Source of the DNA: CAYVLA01 sp964549615 [NCBI: uncultured Thermococci archaeon]
Lineage (GTDB): Archaea; CAYQAE01; CAYVLA01
Direction: 5' to 3'
Length of the DNA stretch: 64,000 nucleotides
Assembly: GCA_964549615.1 (NCBI GenBank)
Contig: CAZJVP010000020.1
Location: 1-64,000 of the forward strand
The notes beneath the pieces are model-generated. The model made no database searches. It was not told the origin of the DNA and saw nothing but the letters and a program-made list of their open reading frames with translations. The position numbers and the translations under genes are program-made. Positions within the stretch are counted from its first letter, which is position 1. Each line of letters opens with the position of its first letter. Below, in pieces: positions 1 to 8,997 of this stretch.

Positions 1-1
1 C

Positions 2-259
2 ACCCCCGCAGCTAGACCAGCGGCTCCACCCCAGAGACCGCCCACGCCACCTACGAGGCTACAGACCCCGGCCGCGACACCGACGGTGCCAACGGCCAGG
101 CCACCGGTGCCGGGCCGGCGCCCGACCATCGAGGAAGGTGCGGCAAGACCCTACCCGCCCGAGAAGCCAGGTCCCTCAAAGAAACCGGAGAGACCGCCGG
201 CCGAAAGCATCTCCGACAAGGTGAAGAGGATCTTCAGGCGCCGGCGCGGCGGGCTGTGA
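2..259 (+). CDS. C-terminal end of a proline-rich protein (partial)
   Basis: An open frame enters from the left edge and stops at TGA 257-259. The 85 visible residues are dominated by Pro, Ala, Thr and Arg and end in a basic segment (KVKRIFRRRRGGL). This looks like a disordered tail rather than a folded domain. No catalytic motif can be seen, so no function is offered. The basic end could contact nucleic acid or membrane lipid. Codon choice is strongly GC-ending, like the genes that follow, which supports it being coding. Confidence 0.55.
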   Translation, partial: TPAARPAAPPQRPPTPPTRLQTPAATPTVPTARPPVPGRRPTIEEGAARPYPPEKPGPSKKPERPPAESISDKVKRIFRRRRGGL

Positions 260-346
260 GCAAACCCCGCGGGCCGGGTCTGACCCCGTTACTGGCAGGC
301 CGTAGCTGGCTGTGATATTCCCTTATTTCGCCTCGGTCAGCCGCAT

Positions 347-358
347 ACGATATATATT
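347..358 (+). promoter_or_regulatory. TATA box of the repeat-protein gene
   Basis: An A/T-only stretch (atatatat) is centred near 353 in otherwise G+C-rich DNA. Archaeal transcription usually starts about 26 bases downstream, here near 380, which is just before ATG 383. This fits a leaderless mRNA and decides against the in-frame TTG at 365. Confidence 0.6.
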
Positions 359-382
359 CGAAATTTGAGGAACCTTCGCCGA

Positions 383-3300
383 ATGGACCGGGCGCGGGCT
401 CTCTTCGCGGTTTGCATCGTGGTCGCAATGGGCCTTTCCTCTGCCTTGACAGCTCTAGCCCCCCCGGTCCCGATCACCCCGCCTCCAGACTACCACGTTG
501 AGGAGGGGATATGGATCAAGGACCACGCATCGCCTGCAACGAGCTGGAACCAGTATACCTCGGTGGCGAGTTGCCTCAACCTCTCAAGCTCAACATCGAC
601 CCTAGACATCGCATACGTCATCAGAAGTCCGAACCCAGACCTAACGCTGGCGGTGACCTTCGCCCTTTACCGCAACTCCGATACCAGGGAGAGGTTTTTG
701 GACAACGGAACCCTCCTCACGCGGGCGCGAATGAAAGGCGGCGCCATGGGGATGGAAACGGATGAGCCCGTCAGGCCTTTTTGGGTTAGCTCCCTGACGA
801 AGACGGAACCGGAGCGGTTCGAGGGCCATTGGTACTATCTCGTCCTGACGACCTTCGATGCTGCGGGGCATTCAGGCGTCTACCAGCTCAGGGTCAACGT
901 TTCCGGGATCTCAGGGGGTTCCTCATGGGACGAGCCAACCGGCAACCCGAGAGTGCCCTGGATCTTCTTCCGCGTCCCATCGGGAGCCGAAACCTCGGTA
1001 TCGGCCTCCAAGCCAGGGCCGTTGCGCGCGGCCTGCTTGTGCAACGTAGTCGGATCCGGGTTCCCAACGAACGGATCGGATCCATACCCCTGCGAGATCT
1101 TCATCGACTCCGTGAGTTGGCTGAACGGAAGCTGCTACGGAGGCCGCTTCGTCCGGCGGAACGTCCAGATCTGGAGGTGGCTGGAACCCGGCGTCCACAT
1201 CCTCAGGACCGTCTGCGCCGAAACCGAAGCCTTCGCAGAGTTCCAGACCCATCAGTGGGACGCCGAGTTGGAGGTCACCCCAAACGCCACGGTGCCTGGC
1301 GGGAGGGCCATCTGCATCGTGGGGCGCGGCTTCCCCGTCAACGAATCCTATTCCATCTACGTGGGCGAAATCTCCGTGAACTCGACCCCGATCCTTTCCG
1401 GTGCGATCTCGGCCTTCGGGAACTTCTCGGCTTGCTACCAGTTCCCGCGGAACAGCCCACTTGGCCCGCAGGAGATAACCGCAACCGCACCCCAGGTCTC
1501 CGGCCCTCCGTCAGCGACGGCCGTAGTCGTCCTTGACCCATGGTCGGTGAACCTCACGGTGACGCCGCTCAAGTTCCGTCAGGGGGGCTGGCTGGACATC
1601 AATGGAAGCGATTACCCTTCCGGGTGCATCTTCGAGATATCGGTCGACAACGTGAGGATATACCAAGGCGTCGCGGATGAGAACGGGACCTTCTACCATC
1701 GCGCCTACACGCTGGACCCCCTCTTTTGCCCAGGCCTGCACATCATCTCGGCCAACGCCACCGACTATGCTGGCTCCGCGTGCGGGCGGGTTGAGATTCA
1801 GGTGCTGCAATACGACGCTATGATATCCGTCCATCCTGCGACCACGCACCCGGGCACCTTTGTCACCATCGACGGCGAAGGATTCCCGCCTAACGACTTC
1901 ATCCACATCCGGCTTGACGGCCATCTCCTCAGCCAACTGGTTAGCACCTCGAACGGGTCGTTCCACGTGATCTGCAGCCTGCCAAGCAACTGCTCCCTGG
2001 GCCCACATGCCCTGACGGCCATTGCACCCAGGTTCGGCGGCCCCCCATGTGGGAAGGCCACGCTCGACCTAGTCCAGTGGCCGTTGCAGGTGACGCTGGA
2101 TCCCGCAGCTCCCCACCCCGGGGGTTGGATCCGAATTGCTGGGCGCGGGCTGCCTCCCCAAGCTACCTACGAAGTCCGCTTGAACGGTTCGCTCATACTG
2201 AACGCCACGACGGGACTTGGTGGCGAGTTCGATCGGGCCCCGTCCTTGCCACTCGACATTTCGCTGGGGACAGGCCTTCTAGACCTGGTGGTCCCGGGCT
2301 ACACAGGGCCACCAAAGGCAAGCTTCATGCTACAGATCGTGGACTGGTCGCCTTCGATCCAGCTTCTCCCAACCAGCCCGCGTCCGGGCGAGGCGCTACA
2401 GGTTCTTGGAAGGGGGTACCCGAGAAACTCGCCGTATGCTATAAGCCTGGACGGCGCATTGGGGTGTGAAGGGACTTCCCTGGCCGACGGAACATTTGGG
2501 GTATACATCTTGCTTCGCAGCAACCTCAGCATCGGGACCCACCAACTGAACATAACCTTCGCCTTCCCAGGGTTCCCTCCCACGGCCGTCGATTTCCCCG
2601 TGGAGCCTTGGAGCCTCTCGCTCAGCGTCTCCCCACAGTCTGGGCCACGCGGGACTGCGGTCAACCTCCAGGTTGAAGGATGCCCCCCGCTCTGCCAAGC
2701 CTCGATCTTGTGGGATGGCAACGAGGTCAAGCGCGGCAATTGCACGATATGGGGGACTCTCGCAGAGAGCATGGTGCTCGACTTCCAGGCAGATGAGACC
2801 TACCACACGATCGTGGTCAGATGCGAAGGCGATTGGGCCGAGCCGCCCGAGGCATACGCCTACTTCTGGTTCGGCAGCCTTGTGCCAACGATCAGCATAT
2901 CTGCCTGCGACGATGAAGGAACGCCCAGATCAACTTTCTTCGTGGGCGAAACCGTCTACGTGAAGGGGATCGGCCTTCCGCGCTTCGTCGATGCCTGGCT
3001 CTACCTTCTGAACGGATCCCAACCTTCCGGGCAGCAGGAAGCTGTGGTCGTGCACACCGACTCCCTGGGATGCTTCGCGGTCAAAATTCTGGACAGCGCG
3101 CCGCTACGTGGAGAGTTCGGTCTCTGGTTGGATGTCAACCGCAACCGTCATTTTGATGCAAACGATGTCTGGCTTCAGCCCGCGTTCATGTGCAGACCCC
3201 GGCCCCAGCTCGCCATCGCCCGGTTCGAGCCTTCCAAGGCTCTCGTCACGCAGGGCGAGACCGCAAGCATGCTCATCACAGTCCAGAATAGGGGTTTGGA

Positions 3301-4516
3301 AACCGACGACGCATTGATCCACGTGCTCTACGGGTCCCTCGAGATAGCGACGCTCCAGGTTTCCTCGCTGGCAGCGGGATCGGAGAGGTCCATCAGCGTA
3401 GACTGGGACACCGCATCCACAGCGCCAGGCAGGTCGGCCCTGGTCGCCAAGATCGATCCTGCGCCGGGTGAGATCGAAATCTTAGACAACGAGTTCGATT
3501 TCGGGCCCTTCACCATAAGACCGGCCCCTGACATCAGCGTTCTCTCGCTGGAGCCTAGCACCCGGCGGGCCAAGGCAGGCTCGGTCATAACCTTCAGTGC
3601 GGCCGTGAGAAACTCGGGCGGTGGCTTCGAGACATTTGAGCTCCAAGTCCTTTGGGGGGAGGAGGTGGTTGCATCGCGAACCTTGAAGCTGCCGGCTGGA
3701 GCGACGGTGATGGAGGAGTTGGAGTGGAACACCATCGACGTCAAGCCGGGCGAGAGGAGGATACGCCTGAGGACGGCACCCATCCCCTACGAGAAGAACC
3801 CATCGGACAACGACCTAGTGTCCGGCACGATCGCGATCCTGCCACCCAACACGCCACCCCAGCCGCGGCCGGGCGAAGAGTACCGGGGCATATGCGGCAT
3901 ACCGCTCAAGTTCGACGCTTCGGCCAGCACCGACGACGAGGGCGTCGTAACCTTCGTGTGGGACTTCGGGGACGGGTCTTCGGGGACGGGAATGGTCGCC
4001 ACACATACGTATGCGAAGGCAGGCAGATACCTCGTCCAACTGAGCGTCACCGACAGTGAGGGAGCGGCATCATCTGCCTCCACGATCGCGAACGTATTCG
4101 AACCGTCGGAAGTCAAGGTCTGGTCGGCGGACGCCTCCGGGAGGGCCAAGAACCAGTTCTACTTAAGCGAGGAAGTGTACGCAACGGTCTGCAGCCCCGC
4201 CCCCTACAACGCTTCCCTGTACATCGTGATCCGGGAGTCCCTGCAAGAGGGGCAGGCCCTGGAAGATGTCTCCGGCGCTCCTGAGTGCCTAGTGATGGCC
4301 GGCAACGTGACAGTGCTTGCGTGGGGCGGAGGCCTGTGTGAGGGACGGTACGAAATCGTGCTTGACCTGAATGCGAACAAGAGATTCGAGCCCATGTTCG
4401 ACCCCGAATGCTCTTTCCTCGTCGTACCGCAGAATGGTTTGGGGGTTGCATTCGTCCTTGCATTGGTGCTCCTCACGAGGGCATGGGCGCGAGTCGGTTC
4501 AGGTGTCCGGCGATGA
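383..4516 (+). CDS. Large secreted surface protein with tandem IPT-like repeats, two CARDB domains and a PKD domain
   Basis: The protein has 1377 residues. A signal peptide follows ATG 383 (short basic start, then VCIVVAMGLSSALTALA). From about base 1250 to 2860 there are six tandem units of roughly 90 residues. Each begins with an aromatic linker such as HQWDAELEVTP, DPWSVNLTVTP or VQWPLQVTLDP, followed by a G-x-G-(F/Y/L)-P motif. Two CARDB-like units (about 3200-3830) and a PKD domain (about 3850-4110, with WDFGDGSSGTG) follow. A hydrophobic segment with a basic tail (VAFVLALVLLTRAWARVGSGVRR) ends the protein and should anchor it in the membrane. Many N-x-S/T sites suggest glycosylation. 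It is probably an adhesin or envelope component; the ligand is unknown. The next secreted protein lies 104 bases downstream. Confidence 0.8.
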   Translation: MDRARALFAVCIVVAMGLSSALTALAPPVPITPPPDYHVEEGIWIKDHASPATSWNQYTSVASCLNLSSSTSTLDIAYVIRSPNPDLTLAVTFALYRNSDTRERFLDNGTLLTRARMKGGAMGMETDEPVRPFWVSSLTKTEPERFEGHWYYLVLTTFDAAGHSGVYQLRVNVSGISGGSSWDEPTGNPRVPWIFFRVPSGAETSVSASKPGPLRAACLCNVVGSGFPTNGSDPYPCEIFIDSVSWLNGSCYGGRFVRRNVQIWRWLEPGVHILRTVCAETEAFAEFQTHQWDAELEVTPNATVPGGRAICIVGRGFPVNESYSIYVGEISVNSTPILSGAISAFGNFSACYQFPRNSPLGPQEITATAPQVSGPPSATAVVVLDPWSVNLTVTPLKFRQGGWLDINGSDYPSGCIFEISVDNVRIYQGVADENGTFYHRAYTLDPLFCPGLHIISANATDYAGSACGRVEIQVLQYDAMISVHPATTHPGTFVTIDGEGFPPNDFIHIRLDGHLLSQLVSTSNGSFHVICSLPSNCSLGPHALTAIAPRFGGPPCGKATLDLVQWPLQVTLDPAAPHPGGWIRIAGRGLPPQATYEVRLNGSLILNATTGLGGEFDRAPSLPLDISLGTGLLDLVVPGYTGPPKASFMLQIVDWSPSIQLLPTSPRPGEALQVLGRGYPRNSPYAISLDGALGCEGTSLADGTFGVYILLRSNLSIGTHQLNITFAFPGFPPTAVDFPVEPWSLSLSVSPQSGPRGTAVNLQVEGCPPLCQASILWDGNEVKRGNCTIWGTLAESMVLDFQADETYHTIVVRCEGDWAEPPEAYAYFWFGSLVPTISISACDDEGTPRSTFFVGETVYVKGIGLPRFVDAWLYLLNGSQPSGQQEAVVVHTDSLGCFAVKILDSAPLRGEFGLWLDVNRNRHFDANDVWLQPAFMCRPRPQLAIARFEPSKALVTQGETASMLITVQNRGLETDDALIHVLYGSLEIATLQVSSLAAGSERSISVDWDTASTAPGRSALVAKIDPAPGEIEILDNEFDFGPFTIRPAPDISVLSLEPSTRRAKAGSVITFSAAVRNSGGGFETFELQVLWGEEVVASRTLKLPAGATVMEELEWNTIDVKPGERRIRLRTAPIPYEKNPSDNDLVSGTIAILPPNTPPQPRPGEEYRGICGIPLKFDASASTDDEGVVTFVWDFGDGSSGTGMVATHTYAKAGRYLVQLSVTDSEGAASSASTIANVFEPSEVKVWSADASGRAKNQFYLSEEVYATVCSPAPYNASLYIVIRESLQEGQALEDVSGAPECLVMAGNVTVLAWGGGLCEGRYEIVLDLNANKRFEPMFDPECSFLVVPQNGLGVAFVLALVLLTRAWARVGSGVRR

Positions 4517-4620
4517 TCGATCGAAGCGCGGTGCCATTTTGCGCGGAGACGATCTTTCCCATCCAGAGGCCGCACTTGCTCCCTTTCGTGCCGGTTGATA
4601 CCAGATAGAGGTTGGTCCGT

Positions 4621-6522
4621 ATGCCCGCACGAACTGCCAGGAGATTCGCGATTCCCTCTGCCCTTTCAGCCGCCTTTCTGCTCGCTCTGGCACTGCAACT
4701 TGGCCGGGGCGGCGGGGGGCAGGCAACCACCTCACTCTCCGTGACGGACCAGTTGGGCCGCCCGACGCCTTTCTTCCTTTGCGGCCAGAACTCAACGAGG
4801 CGCATCACAGCGAGGCTGATGATAACGTTGCCGGAAGGATCCTATATGCCGGTCCAGTATGCCACCTTCAAGTGGCGCACCCACGACGGGAGGACGGTGG
4901 AAGAGGTCAACAGGAGCCTGACGTTCATCGTCCCCCGAAGCTTCATCAGCGAAACGACGATCGATGCAAACCTGTCAAGTTTCCCGCCCCTCGAGCGTTC
5001 GTACTCGGTGACCGCCCAGGCGGGGCCGTATCAAGCATCGATGGAGTTCCACGTCTGCTCAAAGCCCGACCGGCTTGTGATGCAGCAGGACTTCCAAGAG
5101 TGGCCGCAGAGCCTCCTTCCCCCGGACTGGATCGTCGAGGCTCCTGGCTACCCGGGCGGCCAATGGATCGAGGAGCTCGCTTTCGAAGGCGGCAACCGAG
5201 TGCTCAGGATGACCAGCTACAGGCTCCATGAGGCCCGCCTGGCCCATCGTGTCAACATATCCTCGGATCATATCCAGTTCAGCTTCAGGGTTAAAGTCTG
5301 GGAGGAAGTTGACCTCAACGCATCGGAGCCAGCCGTGATGGCCTTCGGAATCGTTGCCGGCGGGAAGGCCTGCCCGCTGCTTAGGCTCGGCAAGGAGGAG
5401 GTCCTCCCCTTCGGGCTCCCTTACTACCAACGGAAATGGACGGACATCGACGTGTTTCTGGATCTCGGAACCGCCAACTCAAGCTCCAGCTGTTACATCG
5501 ATGGCGTCAGAGCGGGCATGACGAGGTTGGCGCCGATCAAACCGGAGGAGATCGACCGAGTCTACTTCCTTCTGGAGGGCACGAGCTACTACGTCGCCCA
5601 GATCGACGACCTCCTTTTCCAAGAATACCGCCTAGCCACGGGCTCGCCGTACCACCCGGCGTCCACGACGATGGACGTTTGGCCCTCGCACGGGCAGTGG
5701 TTTGACCCGAGCAGCTTCGTGGTCAGGTACCGTATCGAGGTCACGCCGAGGATGCCTTCGAACCCTTATCTGGAGGTTGAGAAGCTGCGGATCGAGCTGT
5801 GGAACTCCACGTCCCGGCTCGGCATCCTCGGAACAACGAGCTGGAACGGCTCAACCCAGCAATCCTCTCCCTGCGAGGTCTTCACCCACAACTTCGTGTG
5901 CGCCATACCGTCAAGCCTGATCGACGCCAGGAGGATGGACGGCGGCGGTTTTCATGGGCAGTACGTGCTGAAGTCCGAGGTCGACAGCCCGTCTTTACCC
6001 CTTGCAAGAAAGACGCTGACCTTCCAAGTCGATGACCCCTTGGAGGCATACTTCTCCCTCTGGCGTGGAGGACCTAGGCTGCCCCGCACGGTCCTGGAGC
6101 GTGCCCCCATGAACATATCCCTCAACGTGGAGTTCGACCCCCGGCCTGGCCCGGGCAACATCAATGCGCCTTTCACGAACAAGACGTGCGTCTTCCGTTG
6201 GATTGATCCGGAGGGACGAACCATAAGGACAGCAAGCTCGCCGATGAAAACCGACCCCACATACCCCTCCAACAGGTCATGGGCGTTCGATTCGCTCCGG
6301 ATCGACGGCAACTCAACCCTTGGCACATACTCGTGCCTGGTGGAGGCAACGTGCAACTCGGGGTACGCCGTTCGGGAGCGCTACAGCTTCATCTTGGTCG
6401 TGAGGGAAGGGCCGCTGCTCGGCCTGGGCGTCCTTGCGTGCTCTGCGTCAGCGCTCGTCCTGCGAAGGCGCAGAGGCACGGGTCAAGCCGACGGCAAGAG
6501 CTCAACCGAAAAGAAAAGATAG
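4621..6522 (+). CDS. Secreted, C-terminally anchored protein with a lectin-like region
   Basis: The protein has 633 residues from ATG 4621; a TTG at 4612 is in frame but less likely. A signal peptide is visible (PSALSAAFLLALALQLG). Residues of about 150-340 alternate hydrophobic strands with a phrase on a measured item and a ligand-facing surface (FSFRVKVWEEVD, WTDIDVFLDLG, CYIDGVRAGM), which resembles a concanavalin/laminin-G jelly roll; this is an inference. The C-terminus has a glycine-rich hydrophobic segment (LLGLGVLACSASALVL) and then RRRR, an anchor with a stop-transfer signal. It lies directly after the large repeat protein on the same strand and is probably co-expressed with it on the cell surface. 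No catalytic residues are recognised. Confidence 0.7.
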   Translation: MPARTARRFAIPSALSAAFLLALALQLGRGGGGQATTSLSVTDQLGRPTPFFLCGQNSTRRITARLMITLPEGSYMPVQYATFKWRTHDGRTVEEVNRSLTFIVPRSFISETTIDANLSSFPPLERSYSVTAQAGPYQASMEFHVCSKPDRLVMQQDFQEWPQSLLPPDWIVEAPGYPGGQWIEELAFEGGNRVLRMTSYRLHEARLAHRVNISSDHIQFSFRVKVWEEVDLNASEPAVMAFGIVAGGKACPLLRLGKEEVLPFGLPYYQRKWTDIDVFLDLGTANSSSSCYIDGVRAGMTRLAPIKPEEIDRVYFLLEGTSYYVAQIDDLLFQEYRLATGSPYHPASTTMDVWPSHGQWFDPSSFVVRYRIEVTPRMPSNPYLEVEKLRIELWNSTSRLGILGTTSWNGSTQQSSPCEVFTHNFVCAIPSSLIDARRMDGGGFHGQYVLKSEVDSPSLPLARKTLTFQVDDPLEAYFSLWRGGPRLPRTVLERAPMNISLNVEFDPRPGPGNINAPFTNKTCVFRWIDPEGRTIRTASSPMKTDPTYPSNRSWAFDSLRIDGNSTLGTYSCLVEATCNSGYAVRERYSFILVVREGPLLGLGVLACSASALVLRRRRGTGQADGKSSTEKKR

Positions 6523-6548
6523 TTGAGCTTCTACGCCGCGAAGCGTCC

Positions 6549-7457
6549 GTGAGTTACCCGTCACACAGGCCGCGTCCCCAGTGCTGGCCGTGCATCATGG
6601 ACATCTCCCTAGCAGCTCTCGACAGGGCCACGAATGATGAGAAGACCAAGTTTGACGCAATGCGCGAGATTGCGGTAGCGATGGCCCGCAATCTTTCGCA
6701 GGAGAGCAACCTTCCGGTCGTGAGCACCAGGCTGTTCAGGATGATCGCGGAGCGCACGGGGAACCCGGATCCCTTCCGGGAGGAGAAGTTGAGCTGCAAC
6801 CGCGTCGCGCTGCCCATGGCGGAGCGGCTCTCAAGAGAAATCCTGCAGATCGACGACCCCGTCGAGAGGTTGAGGTCAGCTGCGCTGGCCTCGATCGCCG
6901 GCAACACCATGGACCTTGGAACAAGCGGCCACTCCTTCGACCTTAAGCACCTCGACGAGGAGTACCGCAGGACGGTCGAACAGGGCCTCGCAATCGACAA
7001 CACGCCGGATCTGCTTTTCGAAGTTGACCGCTGTGAGGATGTGCTCTATCTTGCTGACAACGCCGGGGAGATCGCATTCGACAAGATCCTCGTCCAGGTC
7101 ATCTCGCGGCTCGGGCCGGCAGTGACGGTAGCAGTCAAGGGGGGCCCAATCTCAAACGATGCAACCCTTGAGGATGCCGCGTACGTCAAGATGGACGAGG
7201 TAGCGAGCGTGATCACCACGGGGACCGCGCATCTCGGAATAAATCTTGGTGAGTCGTCCGATGAGTTCATTCGCGCCTTCAGGTCCGCGGATCTCATCTT
7301 GAGCAAGGGCCAGAGCAATCTCGAGACGATCTGCCACGACGGTCCATCAACGCAGCCCGTCGCTTTCGTGCTCAAGGTCAAGTGTCAGCCCATAGCCATG
7401 GCTCTCGGTGCCAAGCTAGGGGACAACGTCCTGAAGATCGCTCGCCCCCCAGGCTGA
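6549..7457 (+). CDS. DUF89/ARMT1-family protein, probable metal-dependent phosphatase
   Basis: The protein has 302 residues from GTG 6549; the open frame runs further upstream, but that part overlaps the previous gene. The N-terminus has a CWPC motif followed by helices. The C-terminal half carries the family signatures: LADNAGEIAFDK with the metal-binding Asp-Asn, VKGGPISNDATLEDA, and SKGQSNLET. DUF89 proteins are divalent-metal phosphatases thought to clear damaged phosphometabolites; the archaeal branch has the N-terminal Cys pair. The physiological substrate cannot be read from the sequence. It is 26 bases downstream of the surface-protein gene but unrelated in function. Confidence 0.85.
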   Translation: MSYPSHRPRPQCWPCIMDISLAALDRATNDEKTKFDAMREIAVAMARNLSQESNLPVVSTRLFRMIAERTGNPDPFREEKLSCNRVALPMAERLSREILQIDDPVERLRSAALASIAGNTMDLGTSGHSFDLKHLDEEYRRTVEQGLAIDNTPDLLFEVDRCEDVLYLADNAGEIAFDKILVQVISRLGPAVTVAVKGGPISNDATLEDAAYVKMDEVASVITTGTAHLGINLGESSDEFIRAFRSADLILSKGQSNLETICHDGPSTQPVAFVLKVKCQPIAMALGAKLGDNVLKIARPPG

Positions 7458-7497
7458 CCGCGGCCCGAGCCCGGATTCAGACCGGAGGTGCGCTTCG

Positions 7498-8346
7498 TCA
7501 GGCCTTCATTCTGTCGAGAAGGGCGATGTAGACCTCGCCGACTTTGCGCCCCGTCCCTGTGAGCGCATACTTGTTCTCGCCCGGGACCGGGACTATCAGG
7601 TACTTCCTGACGAGGCTCTGTATTATGTGTCCGAAGTATCGGATCTTCTTGCCTATGCCGTCCTCTATGTCGCCCCTGGACAAAGGCTTTTTGGCCCTGG
7701 TTATGTAGGCCAGCACCTCTCTCTTCAAGAAGGTCCTTCCGCCGTATTCAAGCTTGGGGGAGATGAGTTCGATCGACCAGCTCTTCTGGCTCTCCCCCAG
7801 CGTGAACCGGCTCGAGACCTTTATGCGGGTTGATGACACCTCGACGTCGACGTTCTCATATTCGTATTGGTTTATCTGGTCTATCGTCTCCTCGCACGCG
7901 CTCTCGAGCTCGGCCAACTCGGCAGGGTCCGCCTCCCCGGATCGCCCGGCCTCTATGAGGAGGCTCCTAAGCCTTCTGACGTAGGATGAAGGGTATTTGG
8001 GGAAGTGGTTCCTCCTCATCCCATTCTGGACCTCTGCGATGATGGCGTCTATGTCGTCCTTCACATCCGCATAGCTGCGCGCCGTGAGGCGGGTGGTCAG
8101 GATCGTCAGGAGCCTGAAATAGTCGGGCCGATAGTAGGAGGGACGGTACGCCATCATCTGGGACCTCATCCTGTCGAGCTCCGCCCTGAACTCGTCTCGA
8201 TCCTTCTTCCGGAGACGCTTGGCCTTCTCCAGAACCTCCCTCTGGATCTCCAGGTACGAGGCGCTGCCGGGGGGAGTCCTCTGAAGCTGCTTGAGCAGGG
8301 AGATGATCTCCCCCTTCTCTGTGACCATCACCACCCTATTAGACAT
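7498..8346 (-). CDS. Uncharacterised protein with a C-terminal winged-helix region
   Basis: The protein has 282 residues. I do not recognise the family. The N-terminal half is rich in charged helices (EVLEKAKRLRKKDRDEFRAELDRM) and may form a coiled coil. A middle segment rich in Tyr, Arg and Ser follows. The last 80 residues look like a winged helix: LKREVLAYITRAKKPLSRGDIEDG, a second helix (YFGHIIQSLVRKYLIV), then a hairpin and a terminal helix. This suggests a DNA- or RNA-binding role by inference. The start at ATG 8346 is the longest option; ATG 8328 is an alternative. It is divergent from the methyltransferase gene at 8395. Confidence 0.65.
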   Translation of the reverse strand: MSNRVVMVTEKGEIISLLKQLQRTPPGSASYLEIQREVLEKAKRLRKKDRDEFRAELDRMRSQMMAYRPSYYRPDYFRLLTILTTRLTARSYADVKDDIDAIIAEVQNGMRRNHFPKYPSSYVRRLRSLLIEAGRSGEADPAELAELESACEETIDQINQYEYENVDVEVSSTRIKVSSRFTLGESQKSWSIELISPKLEYGGRTFLKREVLAYITRAKKPLSRGDIEDGIGKKIRYFGHIIQSLVRKYLIVPVPGENKYALTGTGRKVGEVYIALLDRMKA

Positions 8347-8350
8347 GGCC

Positions 8351-8362
8351 CTTTTTTAGTAT
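8351..8362 (+). promoter_or_regulatory. TATA-like box upstream of the HemK-type methyltransferase gene
   Basis: A T-rich stretch (ttttttagtat) is centred near 8359, so initiation is expected near 8385. That leaves a 10-base leader containing GAGGTG before ATG 8395. Confidence 0.4.
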
Positions 8363-8394
8363 TGGTGCTCAAAAAACGCGCCATCTGAGGTGCG

Positions 8395-8997
8395 ATGAGC
8401 CCGCCCACGGCATTCTTCCACGATGGCTTGTACTTCGAGGTATCCGAAGGAACCTATGAGCCGGCCGAGGATAGCCTCATGCTGCTTCAATCGGCCCTCT
8501 CCCTAACCCCAAGGCCCAAGCGGGCATTGGAGATCGGAACCGGCTGCGGCCTGGTCGCCATAATGCTCGCCCGGTCGGGCTGTCCCTTCGTCGTGGCAAC
8601 CGACGTCTCGCCCCGCTCAATCCGATGCGCGAAGGCAAACGCCAAGAGGCTAGCCCCCGGCGTCCACCTGATCGCCTGCGATATGTTCTCGGCAATCAAG
8701 GGATCATTCGACATGGTCCTCTTTAACCCGCCCTACCTGCCAGTGGAGAGGGGTGCGGGAGAGGATGCGGCCTGGGCAGGAGGAAGGACGGGGCGCGAAC
8801 TCATCGACCTTTTCATCGCCGGAGTGAACCCCCACCTTAACAGAGACGGGTCTGCCCTGCTCGTGCAGTCATCCCTAGACGGCCTAGGCCGCAGCCGAGC
8901 GATGGCCGTCCGCAGCGGCCTTGGCTTCGAGGTCCTACAGACCCAGAGCTTCTTCTTCGAATCCCTGTACGTCGTCCGGCTCGCTAGGCCACGATGA
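8395..8997 (+). CDS. HemK/PrmC-type protein-glutamine N5-methyltransferase
   Basis: The protein has 200 residues and a class I methyltransferase fold. The SAM-binding motif I is ALEIGTGCGLVAIML, an acidic residue ends strand 2 (VVATDVS), and the catalytic motif NPPY is present in MVLFNPPYLPVERG. NPPY is typical of enzymes that methylate glutamine in the GGQ motif of release factors; the short archaeal form corresponds to eukaryotic Mtq2/HemK2, which acts on aRF1. That target is inferred from the family. The 3' end overlaps the convergent broken purP-like gene by 14 bases. Confidence 0.85.
   Translation: MSPPTAFFHDGLYFEVSEGTYEPAEDSLMLLQSALSLTPRPKRALEIGTGCGLVAIMLARSGCPFVVATDVSPRSIRCAKANAKRLAPGVHLIACDMFSAIKGSFDMVLFNPPYLPVERGAGEDAAWAGGRTGRELIDLFIAGVNPHLNRDGSALLVQSSLDGLGRSRAMAVRSGLGFEVLQTQSFFFESLYVVRLARPR

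Noticed and set aside
829-2469. Open frames of 140-235 residues in other frames inside the surface-protein gene
   Set aside because: They are Arg/Pro-rich, lack motifs, and overlap the repeat protein whose coding is clear.
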